Positions 24,801 through 35,485 of a DNA stretch of 64,000 nucleotides are shown piece by piece. Under the pieces are notes generated by a model. That model was not told the origin of the DNA. It worked only from the letters and a program-made list of their open reading frames with translations, and made no database searches. Both the position numbers and the translations under genes were made by a program. The DNA lies in contig CM053331.1 in assembly GCA_028583605.1 (NCBI GenBank), positions 31,184,177 through 31,248,176 of the forward strand, in the 5' to 3' direction. Within the stretch, counting starts at the first letter, position 1, and each line of letters opens with the position of its first letter. This DNA is from Dastarcus helophoroides (Eukaryota > Arthropoda > Insecta > Coleoptera > Bothrideridae).

Positions 24801-27115
24801 TTGTACGATTTCCTGATGCACAGCTTATTAACAACAGGATCTTATTTTAAAATAGTTAACATTTGGCACTAGCAGAGCTGCTTTTGAGCATGCAATGTCA
24901 AAATCAATCCGAATATGTTAACGGATGGGGTTACGAAAGTTGAAACATTTTTTTTGTCCAAATTTATCTTCTTTCTGTAATTTTGAATTTGATTTTTTTC
25001 AATTTCTAATATTCGGAATCGAATTAATAAAGAAGTCAAAGTTTTAACTTCGAACTTTCTGAAAAATGTTAACTAAAACTGTATTTGGAAAAAGCCAAAT
25101 TTCACCTAAAACAGTGGCGTGTTGTGCTTTCTTTAAATAACGAAAGTTGAAAATAATGGAAGTTGAAAATAATGAAAGTTTCTGGTTTAAAAAACTTTTG
25201 GTTTAGAGCTAGACCCTAAATTTTCCAGAAAAGTAAACATTTCGATAAAGGAATTTAAAACTTAGGGATATTGAGAAACCTAAAAACCCTAAATTTCGGG
25301 TTCTCAATAGATATTTTAAGAAAAGAAAATTACAGGTTTAAATTTGTAATCTTGACAAAAAACTCAACATTTGGAAAAAACTTCTGGTTTGTATGAAACA
25401 AATTCTCAAAATTTGGAGTTTTAATTTTGAATTTAAGTTCTGGCCTGAAGCATAAATTTTCTATAAATTACAGCTATAAATTCAAGAGCAACGTAAATAT
25501 TTTGAGGTTAAAGCCTGTTTTTAATAAATTAAATTTTGATTCATTTTCCAGAAGTTTCGAATTAAAAAAATAAAAGAGAAAAAATAAAATGTTAGGTTCA
25601 ACATGTTGATAAATCAGTTAAAATTTAAAAAAAAAGGAACCAAAACATATTCAAACGAGTTCTCAAAATTTAAACTTTAATTGATCTACATATTGATCTT
25701 CAACGCAAATATTCGTTTTTTTAGGAACTTTCGTTCAAAATTTGCAAGGACGAATTTTTGATAGTTTCCATATTTTTGTGCAAGTTTGATCTTTTTCAAA
25801 ATTCCGTTTAGAAATTTTTGACTAGAATATAGACTTTAAAATCAAAATTTATATTTTTTAGACATTATGACTTCTCCTTAAGGTTGGACCCAAAATCTAA
25901 AACCTTCATTTAAAATTTTTTTTCCCAAAATTTTAAGACAAAAATCGAAATTGTAAGATTAAAGTTTAAATTAAAAAAAAAATCAATAAATTCATTCGAA
26001 GCGCTACGGCTGGAAATTTTCACTCATCCTAAATAAATAAAATTTCAGAATTAAACTTGGATTTTCGATATAAGTAAATATTTAGAGCACTTTCCACATT
26101 TTTAAATAAAATGAATAGAAATTTTGAAAGAAAAAGTGAAAAATTTTGGAAACAAAAATGTAATTAAAACTTCTCAACTTTTCTAGAAGAATTTTTTTCT
26201 GGATAAAACGACAAGTTCTCGAGAAAAATGTCAACTACCCACTTTTGGGTCAAACTTCTAGAAAAAGTGAAAACATCAATTTTAGAAAGTGTTTGTTAAA
26301 GAGTTTCATAAAAAACTATGTTTAACACAAAAATTCTGGGAAAAACTTTTTAGTTTGAACCTGAAGATTTGCCAAATAAAAATTCAAATTATCAAGTTAA
26401 TATTTTCTGAAAAAAAAGTCAAATATTTCATAAAAACAAATTTTGACTTTTGAACTCAAAAAAAAATCTGAAAAAAGTCACAGTTTCAAGTAAAGTCGAA
26501 ATCTTCAAAAAAAAATTGTAACTTTCAGAGAAATCAAAATTTTAGCCAAAAATTGTAACTTTAAGCTAGGAAATTTGGGAAAAGATTTTATTGTAAATTT
26601 ACTTTCGAAAGCTTAAGATCCTCAGTTTCAAAATTTGGGCTTTAAACTGTAAAATTTTACGTTTTTTCCTAGAATATCATCTTCAGAGCTCCTAATTTTT
26701 AGAACAACTTCAGAATATCCAGATGTCAGCCTAAATTGTTAGAAAAAAGCAAAATTTTGAAACTTGAAATAGAAATTGTATACAAAATATAAAGATTTTA
26801 AATGCACACAAAAATGCTTGAAAAAATCTAAATTTTAAGAGAAATTCCGGTATGGAGTCTTAAGACAAAAACTGGCGAATTAGGTGAAACTTTGGAAACT
26901 AATCTGAGAAAATAAATTGCAACAGAAGTTCGGGGATGCAGTCTTAAGACAAAAACGTGAAAAATAGGTGAAACTTTGGAAACTAATCTGAAAAAAAGAT
27001 GAAATTTAGCGAAACTAAATTGAAAAATTCTAAATAACGCGAAATAACGACGTTTTTAGTTAAAATTCCCAGAAAACTAAATTTCCAGGAGTTTTAGTCA
27101 AAAGTTGAAAACAAA

Positions 27116-27120
<5 letters not shown>
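24801..27120. repeat. Phrase repeat, mostly A-rich on +
   Basis: Phrases such as AAAAAGTCGAAATTTTGA dominate, the opposite strand bias to 9-21 kb. A hAT-like end, CAGTGGCGTG, is at 25112. ~26392-26750 is the second copy of ~21668-22010. An ~84-bp tandem duplication (AGTCTTAAGAC...GGAAACTAATCTGA) lies at ~26856-26939 and ~26940-27000. No gene seen. Confidence 0.55.

Positions 27121-27168
<48 letters not shown>
27119..27168. repeat. (AT)n microsatellite
   Basis: About 24 uninterrupted AT dinucleotides. Confidence 0.95.
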
Positions 27169-27170
<2 letters not shown>

Positions 27171-27265
27171 CGATAGATGTTCATGAAAACAGAATAGAAA
27201 ATCTGAAACTGCAAAGAAAATCTAGTTTAAACTTGACATTTAAAAAGTAAAACAACTTCTAATTC

Positions 27266-27406
27266 TGGTGGAACAGACTGGTCTTTGGTTATCTTCAAAA
27301 ATGGAAATACAGAACTTGTCCCCTGAAACCAAGAAAGCCAAGCTGTCATCTTCAGAGTATCTCTCGGAAGATTACAGCTTGACTGTCGAAACGCGTTAGA
27401 GCAACG
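27266..27406. mobile_element. Penelope-like fragment, inverted pair, family 1
   Basis: Minus-oriented 3' terminus (GGTGGAACAGACTGGTC...CCTGAAACCAAG) joins GCCAAGCTGTCATCTTC, then plus-oriented GGAAGATTACAGCTTGACTGTCGAAACGCGTTAGAGC. The core reads CGGAAGA in place of CTGAAGA, so this ribozyme is expected to be dead. Confidence 0.7.
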
Positions 27407-27899
27407 TACAGTACCTACCTAAAAATTTTGAAAAGAAAGCATGTAGTTTTGAGTTTAACGTTAAAAATTTTACAAAAATGAAAACTGAAACTTTAAAAAC
27501 GAACTCAAAACATAATTAAAAATCCAATAGAAAACCGTAAATTCTTCCTTGGACTTTTGGGATAATCCGCCCTTTATCTTGGCACTATCTAATATTTTTA
27601 CTTTGCGGCTTGTGGATTTTTCTTCTACCTAAACTTTGTAGACAAAAGATGGTTTTGACCTGCCCCTTACAATTAGACCTGTCATAGTCGAATTAGCGAA
27701 GTTCTACTGTAGATAATTCAAGCTAAATCTCCAAAACAAAAAAGTTTCTAAATAAGTTAACATATTCTAAAAATATAAGGAATTTATCATTAATCATAAA
27801 TGTCTGCAAATTTCAAAGTTAAATTGGAAGTGGTAGAGAAAAAATCTAGGGTTTGCAAAAAATCTTAATTGATGCAAAATTTTCTAAATCTTAGGTTTG
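27407..27899. other. AT-rich spacer, nothing recognised
   Basis: AT-rich sequence with one slightly G+C-richer patch (~27550-27720). No open frame or terminal repeat stands out. Confidence 0.35.
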
Positions 27900-28140
27900 T
27901 AAAAATTGGAACACAAACCTTGACCACTGAAACCAAGAAAGATTAAAAAACACAACAAAGGTTGCTTTAACGCGTTTCGATAGCCAAGCTATCATCTTCA
28001 GAGGGGTACTAAGATGAGAGCTTGGCTATCGAAACGCGTTAGAGCTACCTTTGTTGTGTTTTTTAATCTTTTTGGTTTCAGGGGACAAGATTTGTGTTTC
28101 AGTTTTTGAAGATAACCAGGGACCAGGCCATTCCACCAAG
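27900..28140. mobile_element. Penelope-like inverted pair, best-preserved foldback copy
   Basis: Minus arm 27915-28008 and plus arm 28014-28140 are near-perfect reverse complements. The minus arm has the full core (CTGAAGA), perfect GATAGC-TTG-GCTATC helix II and GAAACGCGTT, but helix I is weakened (AAAG against CCCT). The plus arm begins inside the core (AGATGAGAGC). The outer right end, AGGGACCAGGCCATTCCACC, is the family's 3' terminus. It abuts the 3' end of an RNase H LINE. Confidence 0.75.
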
Positions 28141-29470
28141 ATTAGATTGTATATGGGCGTTTCGTATTTCTCTTCGTCCACCCCGCACCTCGACCAAAGG
28201 AGATCTTTTGTTCATATCCGGATCTATGTATTTCCCAGCTTCAAACTTTTGTAGAAGTCCATTCTGGACCTGGGATTGAGTTTTTCCACGTCTAAGGGGT
28301 CTAAGGACGCCCATCTGAGTTGGCCGTGCCTTTTGCGTGCAACCGCATCGCACTTGCATAGCACATGTTCTGCAGTCTCCGCAGCTTCTGCACAAAAGCG
28401 GCATAAGTCTGTTTCAGTCGGACCCATTTTCCTGAGGTAGTACCTCATAGACCAATGTCCTGTTAAGAGAACGGTTAGGATCCCCAATTCGGATTTGCTG
28501 AGTTTTAAGTAGACTTTTGTCTTTTCAAACCTTCCAGATATGAATCTTTTCGCCTGTTGTAGTCCTGGATATGATCTCCAGTGGGAGATTCTTGACTTTG
28601 CTCCCCATTTTTTTACCTTATTGTTGATTTTACTTTCAGAAAAACCAAAAGTTGGTTCAGGTCCAAGAAATGAAAATGCAGATCCTTCTCTAGCGAGTTG
28701 GTCCGCAGCTTCATTTCCTTGTATTCCTTTGTGCCCTGGCACCCACTAAAGGCTGATCCTGTTGTGTTTAGCCAGTTGCTTTAGAGTTTGTTGACAGTCC
28801 CAAACTAGTTTGGATTTGACAAGGCAGCTGCTAAGAGCCTTTATTGCAGCTTGGCTGTGAGAGTTAATGTAGATCTTTGTTCCTTTCAGGCTTCTTCGAA
28901 GACACTCGTAGGCGCAGAGTTCTATTACATGTATTTCAGTTTGAAAGACAGTTGGGTCTATTCCCAAAGCTTTAGAAAACCTATAATTAGGGCCATAAAT
29001 TCTCACTTTAGTCCCATGTGCTGTCTTTGCTCCATCTGTAAACCAGATGGATACTTTGTGTTTTTCTTCAGGTACTGATTGAACGTCAATATGTTTATCT
29101 AAGCTGACCTCAAAGAAATGATCAAATTCGAATCAGGGTTGCATGTAATCAACCGATTTTGCTAAAATCACCGGGCTACACTCCTTGAGGATTCTCATGT
29201 GAGCGGCGAAGTCTCTTTAAATTGTTTTAATTGCAGTAATCTTGAGGCTGCTTTGATCGGCTTCCTCTTCACTAAAAGGGGGAGAGAAGTTAGACCTAGC
29301 GTTACCTCCATTGCTGCTGGTGGGCAGGTGTTCATTGCGCCTGTTATGCCCAGACATGCATAGCTTTGAACTATGTTCAGTTGGTTTTGTGCTGTCTTTT
29401 TTGTTATTTTTGGCCACCATACTAAGGAAGCCTATGTGATCAGGGGTGTAATGATCATCCTATATGATTA
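28141..29470 (-). pseudogene. LINE 3' remnant: RT thumb, RNase H and CCHC-like tail
   Basis: Read on the minus strand, ~29460-29190 gives an RT C-terminal region (WWPKITKKTAQNQLN, ACLGITGAMNTCPPAAMEV), broken by frameshift. Then comes an RNase H domain at ~29060-28650: WFTDGAKT, FQTEIHVIELCA, IYINSHSQAAIKAL, a stop, then PGHKGIQGNEAADQLARE. The third acidic position, usually Asp in SDSQ, is His here. A C-terminal CRFCAEAAETAEHVLCKC zinc-knuckle-like motif lies at ~28380, and the frame ends at 28224. RNase H after RT fits I/R1/LOA-type non-LTR elements. It is 5'-truncated and sits between two Penelope-like fragments. Confidence 0.85.
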
Positions 29471-29504
29471 ATAGCCACCAAAAATAAGATTAAGCTTATA
29501 ATCA

Positions 29505-29704
29505 AAAAGGTTGAAAAACAAACCTTATCCCTTGAAACCAAGAAAGATACAACAGATATACTGATCTCTCTGAAGATGAGAGCTTGGCTATCGAAACGCG
29601 TTAAAATAACCTTTGTTGTGTTAGGTAATTTTTTTTGGTTTGAGAGGACAATATTTTTATTTCAATTTTTAAAGATAACCAAGGACCAATCTCTTGCACC
29701 AAAA
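29505..29704. mobile_element. Penelope-like fragment, family 1
   Basis: A short minus-oriented tail (CTTGAAACCAAGAAAGAT, ~29530) adjoins a plus-oriented copy with helix I strand ATCTCTCTGAAGA, helix II GAGAGC/GCTATC (one mismatch), GAAACGCGTT and a tail ending AACCAAGGACCAATC. Helix I's 3' strand has decayed (AAAATAACC). Confidence 0.7.
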
Positions 29705-30575
29705 CCAAAGAAGTGGAGAAAAATACTTTTACACGAAAAAACTAAATTTTGCATTTTTTTTTAAATTTATTTGATAAAGGACAACATTTAAAGTGTATGC
29801 TAGGTATGTTACAAAATCATTTGGTATTGGAAGTCAAGATTTTGAAAATAAAACCAATATCTTTCGAAAGAAACGAAATTTTGTATGTGAAGACGAATAT
29901 TTGAAGAAAGGCAACAATATCGAATTTTAACACGACATTAAAATAGAATGTTCCAAATAAGCATTTTGAAAAAAATTAACCTGAAATAACGTTTTGGCAA
30001 AGAGTTAAAACTAGAAATTTCGAGAAAAAATTAAAGTTCAAACAAAGTCCACATTTTTTGAGAAAGACGAAAGCTTCAGTTTAGATGGAAAATTAAGATC
30101 CAAGTGATTGAAAAGGAAAACTGATTGCTAAGAGAGAAATCTAAATTTTTACCTCAAAGTCAAAACTTAAAAAAAACCAAAATTTCTAGAAAAACCAAGG
30201 GAAAGAAAATTCCCAATTTACAAAAATGTTTTGAATTAAAATTCACTTTCGAGAAAAAAATCAAATTGCTATGAGGTAGAAAGAATGTCAAAAATTAGCA
30301 AATTGAAGAAAAAAATAGTCATGGCTTCTTGTAGAAAAGAGTGAAAACTAATTTATTAGAAAAATTGTTTGAGTTAAAACTTGAAAAAAGATACTTTTTT
30401 AGCAGATGGAATAAAAATATTGAAAAAATTAAAATCTCTCGGAAAAGTCTAACAAAAATATAGAAAAGGATTCTAAAAAGATAAATTTCGAGAAAGAAGT
30501 GTGGTGGTGTGGCGCTAAAAATATTTGCACAATATTTTGACGCACTCATGAAAAATCGCGACGTAAATGGATTCC
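29705..30575. repeat. A-rich phrase repeat
   Basis: Phrases like GAGAAAAAATTAAAGTTC with A-rich bias on +. A minus-strand low-complexity frame at 30319-30549 is not credible as a gene. Confidence 0.5.
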
Positions 30576-30589
30576 TTTAATAAAAGGTA

Positions 30590-30875
30590 CGAGAACGTTG
30601 GTGCGAAGTGAGTGACTCATATATAGGTATAGTATAGATTCAACTGGAAGCTTAGCTTGATGAAAAATGTCTTTAAAAGCATACGCTTGCCGTATTGAAT
30701 TCCTGAATTCAATCAATTATCATATATATCATGATTGATTAAATTCAGGAATTCAATACGGTAGCTTCATCCAGTTATTCGTTGTTGTTCGTTCTGTGTC
30801 TTACTATTAGTTGAAATAAAGTGTTTTTAAATTCAGAGTACTTTTAAATCGAACCCGAATAAAACGTTACCTTAA
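30590..30875 (+). mobile_element. Solo LTR-like element with a 72-bp palindrome in U3
   Basis: The 3' part (GTTGAAATAAAGTG at ~30812, then TCGAACCCGAATAAAACGTTAC) matches the same region of the LTRs at 15.6 and 34.4 kb. A TATA-like CATATATAGG lies at ~30618. The hairpin at 30690-30761 has arms CCGTATTGAATTCCTGAATT / AATTCAGGAATTCAATACGG around a ~16-base loop. The 5' border is unclear and I see no target duplication. Confidence 0.55.
30690..30761. repeat. 72-bp near-perfect hairpin
   Basis: 28-base arms with one mismatch; each arm itself contains palindromic GAATTC-type words. The position just downstream of the LTR TATA region suggests a folded leader or a protein-binding inverted repeat. 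Confidence 0.8.
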
Positions 30876-30879
30876 CTAC

Positions 30880-32270
30880 GTGCAAAAGTCGTCTAGATAT
30901 CTAATAAAAGACGACTTTATTGTTCTAAAAGCAAAATTCTTTCAGTAGGAGTCATTGTGAGCTTAGAAATATTTGCCTTTGCTTATCCAAAGGATAATTC
31001 TTTTGCTGGTCTAGCCTTTTTTTATTTTAGTGGTACCTGAAGATGATAGTTTGGCTATCAAAACGCGTTAGAGTAACTTTTGTTGTGTTTTTTAATCTTT
31101 CTTGGTTTTAGAGGACAAGATTTGTATTTTAATTTTTAGTCTAATCCTTATTATTCCTCAATTTGTTTCTTCTTTGAATTATGTCTAGGCATGTATCCAA
31201 TCCGTAATAGGTGGTGTGACATTAGATATTTCCTTACTTGATACATTCAACGTTTGGCTGAATATCTGATAAAGAGTACTTTTGTTGCTCCACCAAATTC
31301 TTTCAGTGGATGTCTCTATGAGATTAAACAGATTTTTCTGTGCCATCACGTGAGCAAAGGATATACTCCTTCCTTTCATTTATTGGTTTAATCTGACAAT
31401 TCTTGTTTGGATTATATCTGTAGATTTGTGGAATCTGCATTAGGTGGTGTTACATTGGTCATTACCTCGCTTCATGTATCTAAAAGCTGTGTAGACATAT
31501 GATCAAGGACATCTTCATTGTTCAATTATTAAAATTCTTTCAATAGATGTCATTGTGGATTTATGAAGATTTCTCGTTGTCATTACGTGACCCAAGGATG
31601 ATGCTTCCATTTATTGGTCCAATCTACACAGTCCGCCTAAAAGAATTTGTTTTTTTTTTATCTAGATTATTATGTAAATGTGTTAGATCTATATAAGGAA
31701 CTGTGGCATTAGAACCATCAGCTTATTTCCTACATCCAGACATTAAATAGATAATCCAATGAAGAGCACTTAGGTTGATCCAAAAAAAGCTAGTTTCAGT
31801 CTGAAACTTTCAGAACATGTGATGATTCTTACAAAGAATTGCCATTTATGTGACCAAAATATATTCCTTTCATTTCTATATCTAGTTTTGATAGTTCTTT
31901 AGTCTTTTGGCTTTGAACTTTGTCTTCAATCAGCATTATACAAAAAAAAGTTATTTGCTCACCTCCTATATCAGAATTTTAGTCAAATATCTAAGGATTG
32001 ACTAAGGATACTTTTATTATTCAAAAAGAATGTTAAGATATTTCTTCGCCATTAGGTTGATAAATGACAAATATTTCATTCATTAAACTTGTCTCAAAAG
32101 TTCCTCATTTGAAATTTTTATTTAATTTGGATTCTGTATACCTTCCAAATTTAAATAACACTTTTAATAGTTCAAAAACATTATTTTTAATGCCAGTAGA
32201 TATCATTGTAAAATTATTAATATTTCAATCTGCCATGAGTGTCCAGCGCTGGATTGTTCCTTAGAGGAAA
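30880..32270 (-). repeat. Diverged ~240-bp tandem array, degraded coding look on minus strand
   Basis: At least six head-to-tail units are anchored by versions of TTTTATTGTTCAA...AAATTCTTTCAGTAGATGTCATTG at ~30932, 31293, 31531, ~31785, ~32021 and ~32171. Spacing is ~240 bp except where a Penelope-like fragment (31026-31137) lengthens the first interval and a deletion shortens the last. Units also share GGTGGTGT-ACATT and CA-CACGTGA-CAAAGGAT words. On the minus strand several units translate alike (for example HVMAQKNL..., T-TERI, NVTPPITD), with stops and frameshifts. It may be an array of duplicated exons or a gene-derived satellite. I recognise no protein family. Confidence 0.55.
31026..31137 (+). 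mobile_element. Penelope-like single plus copy inside the tandem array
   Basis: Begins ACCTGAAGATGATAG, with helix II GATAGT/GCTATC and then AAAACGCGTT (G12 lost), and the family tail to GACAAGATTTGTATTTTAA. No inverted partner. It interrupts the ~240-bp array, so it is younger than the array. Confidence 0.7.
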
Positions 32271-32559
32271 TTCGCATTTACTTTGGAATAAAAATAGTGA
32301 CACTATTTATTTATAATTATGAGTTGTAAATTGTTAATGTAACATAAACAAAAATGCACTATTTAACTAATTTGTTGTAAGCACGACTAAAGTTCCGAAA
32401 AAATTATAATAAAGGACCCACCATTAGGTTAAGTTGTATCAGTTTGTTAATATTCTAGCACACATTCAACAAATCCTTTCAACAACAAAATAATGATAAA
32501 TTCAAAACACTTACAACTTAAGGTCTGCGATTGTCATATTCCTGAATAAAAACCAAAGC
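32271..32559. other. AT-rich spacer
   Basis: No frame, repeat or terminus recognised. Confidence 0.3.
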
Positions 32560-32870
32560 AAACACGTACACAAAACTATATCTCATTAACTTGGTAACCA
32601 TGCAGTATCGTTTTGGACGTGTAAATCTCACGCAAGGACGAAACGGTACCCCGCGCGACGAAGGACCTTCCCGTTCGGCAAATTTGGCGCGCTAAACTGC
32701 AGGAGACAGCCGGCAAGCTTACAATATTTGTGTGTTTGAGAAATTGCCGCATGCGCTCCAACGTTGGAGCAAAGAAGGAGACATATATAATGCATACAGC
32801 TCCAACTACCTGTGCTCTGCCTCGACGCACACCAAAACGACGTCGCGTCTCTTTCTACTGATTTCCGCTA
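32560..32870. other. CpG-rich island; possible promoter or conserved element
   Basis: The most CpG-dense stretch in the central window (CCCGCGCGACG, TTGGCGCGC, GACGTCGCGTC). A minus-strand 84-codon frame spans 32576-32830. On the minus strand CATTATATATG (~32790) could be a TATA box. Neither frame nor promoter can be confirmed, and I recognise no protein motif. Confidence 0.3.
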
Positions 32871-33830
32871 ATTGTTCATGGGCAAAGGAAGACTGAAAGA
32901 ACTGGAAGCGTTTAGAAGTGTTCAAAGAAAAAGTAATTCTCTTGCCGGATTTACTTGGCAAAAAGGACTCTCTTTTGCGTCATGTTTGAGCTCGGGATAT
33001 CGGTAGTGGGGATAGCGTAGGGTTTTCGTCATGGAAATTACAATGAAACTAAATAATTTATTTTGTTTGTTTTGAACTTGAGTTGGAGAATAGCAGGAGA
33101 GTTAAATAAAAGAAAGATTAATTTAAAACTCGTTCGACGGAAATGTAAAATATGATATTCAATTCCCTAATGCATATTGTTTGTTTTTGAATACTTTTTA
33201 CTGCGCGTCCGTTTCTTTATCATGAAAACATAATATTTATTTAAATAGAATTAAAACAGTTTAATTCAACATATAACGTCAATTGAGCAGAACTAACTGT
33301 TAGGGAAATTAAAAATATGTGTAATTTTTTTACGTGTTAAGTTAATTTCCTGTAAGTATAATATGATAAGATATACACTTTTGAGAAAAATCTAAAGCTT
33401 CGAATTTAGTTTGTAATACTATACGCAAGTCATTAATTTTAGCCACGTACGAGGAAGGCAAAATAATTACAAAGAAATGAAAAAAAAATTAATCCCACCA
33501 TTTAAAACAGGGGCAAGTCAATCCATAAACTGCGCCCAATAGGGCGCACTTGGTTCACAACAAACACTTTTAAAAAAGTCAACAAATATTTATCACTAGT
33601 TGCATATCACAAGACAGACTGGCGAAAAAGAATATCGCTCAACTACCAAATTTTTAGGTTCTATGTCGTCATCAAATTAATTTTATTTCTGCTTGAAACT
33701 AATAGAAAATTAATGGCATCTGGTTTAGATCAAGAACTCTGACGAAAATAAAAATTCTAAAAATACATGATGTAAAAAATATATAAAAATAAATAATCAG
33801 TTCGACAAAAACTAAAACAGCTCAAACAGC
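32871..33830. other. AT-rich spacer, nothing recognised
   Basis: Unique AT-rich sequence with a short G+C word pair (GCGCCC/GGGCGC, ~33532-33548). No coding or mobile-element signal. Confidence 0.35.
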
Positions 33831-33837
33831 CTATCGT

Positions 33838-34074
33838 TTAATTTTTAAATATTCTAAACACATGTCCGTCAAAATAATACGTTAAAAGTTTAACTTTGTG
33901 TGGTAATTCTAGGAATATCGAACCTAATTTGTTAAACTCTTTCAAGATTATGGCGTCTATGAAAAACAATAAAGATGATTTGTTGAGTTTTAAATTTCCA
34001 TCGTCGTCATATGTTTCCCTCATAGATTCACGCGTCTCAAAACGTTTGTAACAGTCGGCGGAAAATATCCCCAT
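33838..34074 (-). CDS. Unrecognised 78-residue open frame
   Basis: I do not recognise this frame. It differs from the low-complexity frames around it in having mixed composition, including a Cys, several Arg/Asp/Glu and the segment ETRESMRETYDDDGNLKLNK. It starts MGIFSADCYKRF and ends FDGHVFRIFKN. No upstream or downstream exon is evident. It could be a fragment of a decayed gene or mobile element, or chance. Confidence 0.25.
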   Translation of the reverse strand: MGIFSADCYKRFETRESMRETYDDDGNLKLNKSSLLFFIDAIILKEFNKLGSIFLELPHKVKLLTYYFDGHVFRIFKN

Positions 34075-34417
34075 CCCTTTCCATATGTTATTTCGTGTTT
34101 ACACCCGAAATGTTGACTTTCAACTGAAAGACTTTTCAAAATTGGTATTTTTGCCCAAAATTTCCGAGTTCTAAGTCGCTTCTTTTTTTTTAAACAAATT
34201 CAGCTTTCAGCTCAAAATGTCACGAAATTTTTATTTTAAAAATTTTAATGCTTTTAAGTATAGGCCCTTCCTCTCCAACAGACTATTAACTTAGAAATTT
34301 CGAAAAATGTTTTTTCATTTGTGTTTGATTTGCACGAATATCTGTTTTGATTGAAAATTTTTGGCTTAAACTTAATATGTTGACAAAATGTAGTTATAAA
34401 ATTTGTATTAGTGATTG
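34075..34417. repeat. Short phrase-repeat stretch
   Basis: T/A phrase repeat similar to 9-21 kb but more mixed. No gene seen. Confidence 0.4.
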
Positions 34418-34682
34418 TGTAAGGAATTCTCTAGAAACATTTGATAATGGGAAGCAGCCGCGATAATGAATCATACGTTACGCGATAACCTTATCGCTAC
34501 GGAGATCCGTCTAGAAAACCGGAATGGTATAAATACGCGGTCGTCTTTCCTTCAATTGATTAGTCAGTTAGTCAGGTAGTCTAATAGTTAAGTGAATTAT
34601 AATTGTGCTGTTTCGAAATTAGTTTGAAATAAAGTGCTTACAATTCACGAAATTTTAATTTTTGAACCCATAACACGCAACA
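34418..34682 (+). mobile_element. Solo LTR, second copy of the 15.6-kb family
   Basis: Runs from TGTAAGGAATTC to CACGCAACA. It shares with 15646-15999 CTAGAAACAT, GATAATG--AAGC-GCCGCGATAATGAA, a TATAAATA box, TCAGTTAGTCAG, and GAAATAAAGTGCTTACAATTCACG. It is ~265 bp, shorter through internal deletions. No flanking duplication is evident (preceding ATTG, following GTAT). Confidence 0.7.
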
Positions 34683-35485
34683 GTATTTTTTTTTAATTTA
34701 CTTACTTACTTACTATAAATTTTGGGACAAGATTTTTAAATTAATTGTTGACGATAACTAAGGACCATTCGTTTCTTAGAAAAAATTAAATTTTATGTTA
34801 AAATTGTTAATTTCTTGTTCTTAAAATTTCAATAAACTCAAAGTCTAGAATTTTATAGACAACAGAATTAAATCCTAAAGTGTTTATTTTAATCCAAAGA
34901 TTTCGATATTTTTTGTATAAATTCTCTAATTATAACTAGGTTTTTTGATTTTTTCGTAAAGTATCAATTTTAAGCTAGAAACTCAAGATTATTTTTAAGT
35001 ACTTTGACCCTTTATTTCTCAAATTTTGATTCAGAACTAAAAATTTTAACTTTTTAATTTGTTTTCAATATTTTTGTTTTTTCAAAATTCCGAATTCGGA
35101 ATTGAAATTTTTAATGTTTCGTAGAGTTTTGGCCTTACTCTAATTTAGCAAATTTTATGTTATAAATAATGACCATTCTCACATTTCAGATAAAAACTCA
35201 AACTTAAATTTCAACATAAATACTCAAAAAAAAATTTGTCTTAGAAAATTTTATTTTTACTCATTTTGTTTTTTCAAAATTTTTAGTGTTAGCAGAAAAA
35301 CTACGTTTGTTTAGAAATTTTAATTTTATAATTAAAATTACCACTTTCTTCCCACAATTTTGAGTTTAATTGTCAAAATTTGTATTTTTTTTTTTCGTAA
35401 GATAATAAGATAACAACTTTTCCCAAAATTTCGACAAATAATTTGACTTAAATCTCAAAATATTGGCTGAATAAAATTCAGAGTT
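34683..35485. repeat. Phrase repeat, T/A mixed
   Basis: Low-complexity phrases with no gene; a run of TTAC tetramers sits at ~34699-34712. Confidence 0.45.

Noticed and set aside
27900..28140. Calling the foldback copies a DNA-transposon MITE
   Set aside because: The arms carry a hammerhead core, single-arm copies exist (31.0, 52.1 kb), target duplications are not evident, and one copy is joined to a GIY-YIG coding remnant. A Penelope-like origin explains all of this.
30880..32270. CRISPR-like array
   Set aside because: Units are ~240 bp and diverged throughout, with no short identical repeats separated by unique spacers; the genome is eukaryotic.
34404..34690. Target-site duplication for the second solo LTR
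   Set aside because: Bases before TGTAAGG (ATTG) and after CAACA (GTAT) do not match, and shifting the ends by one or two bases does not help.
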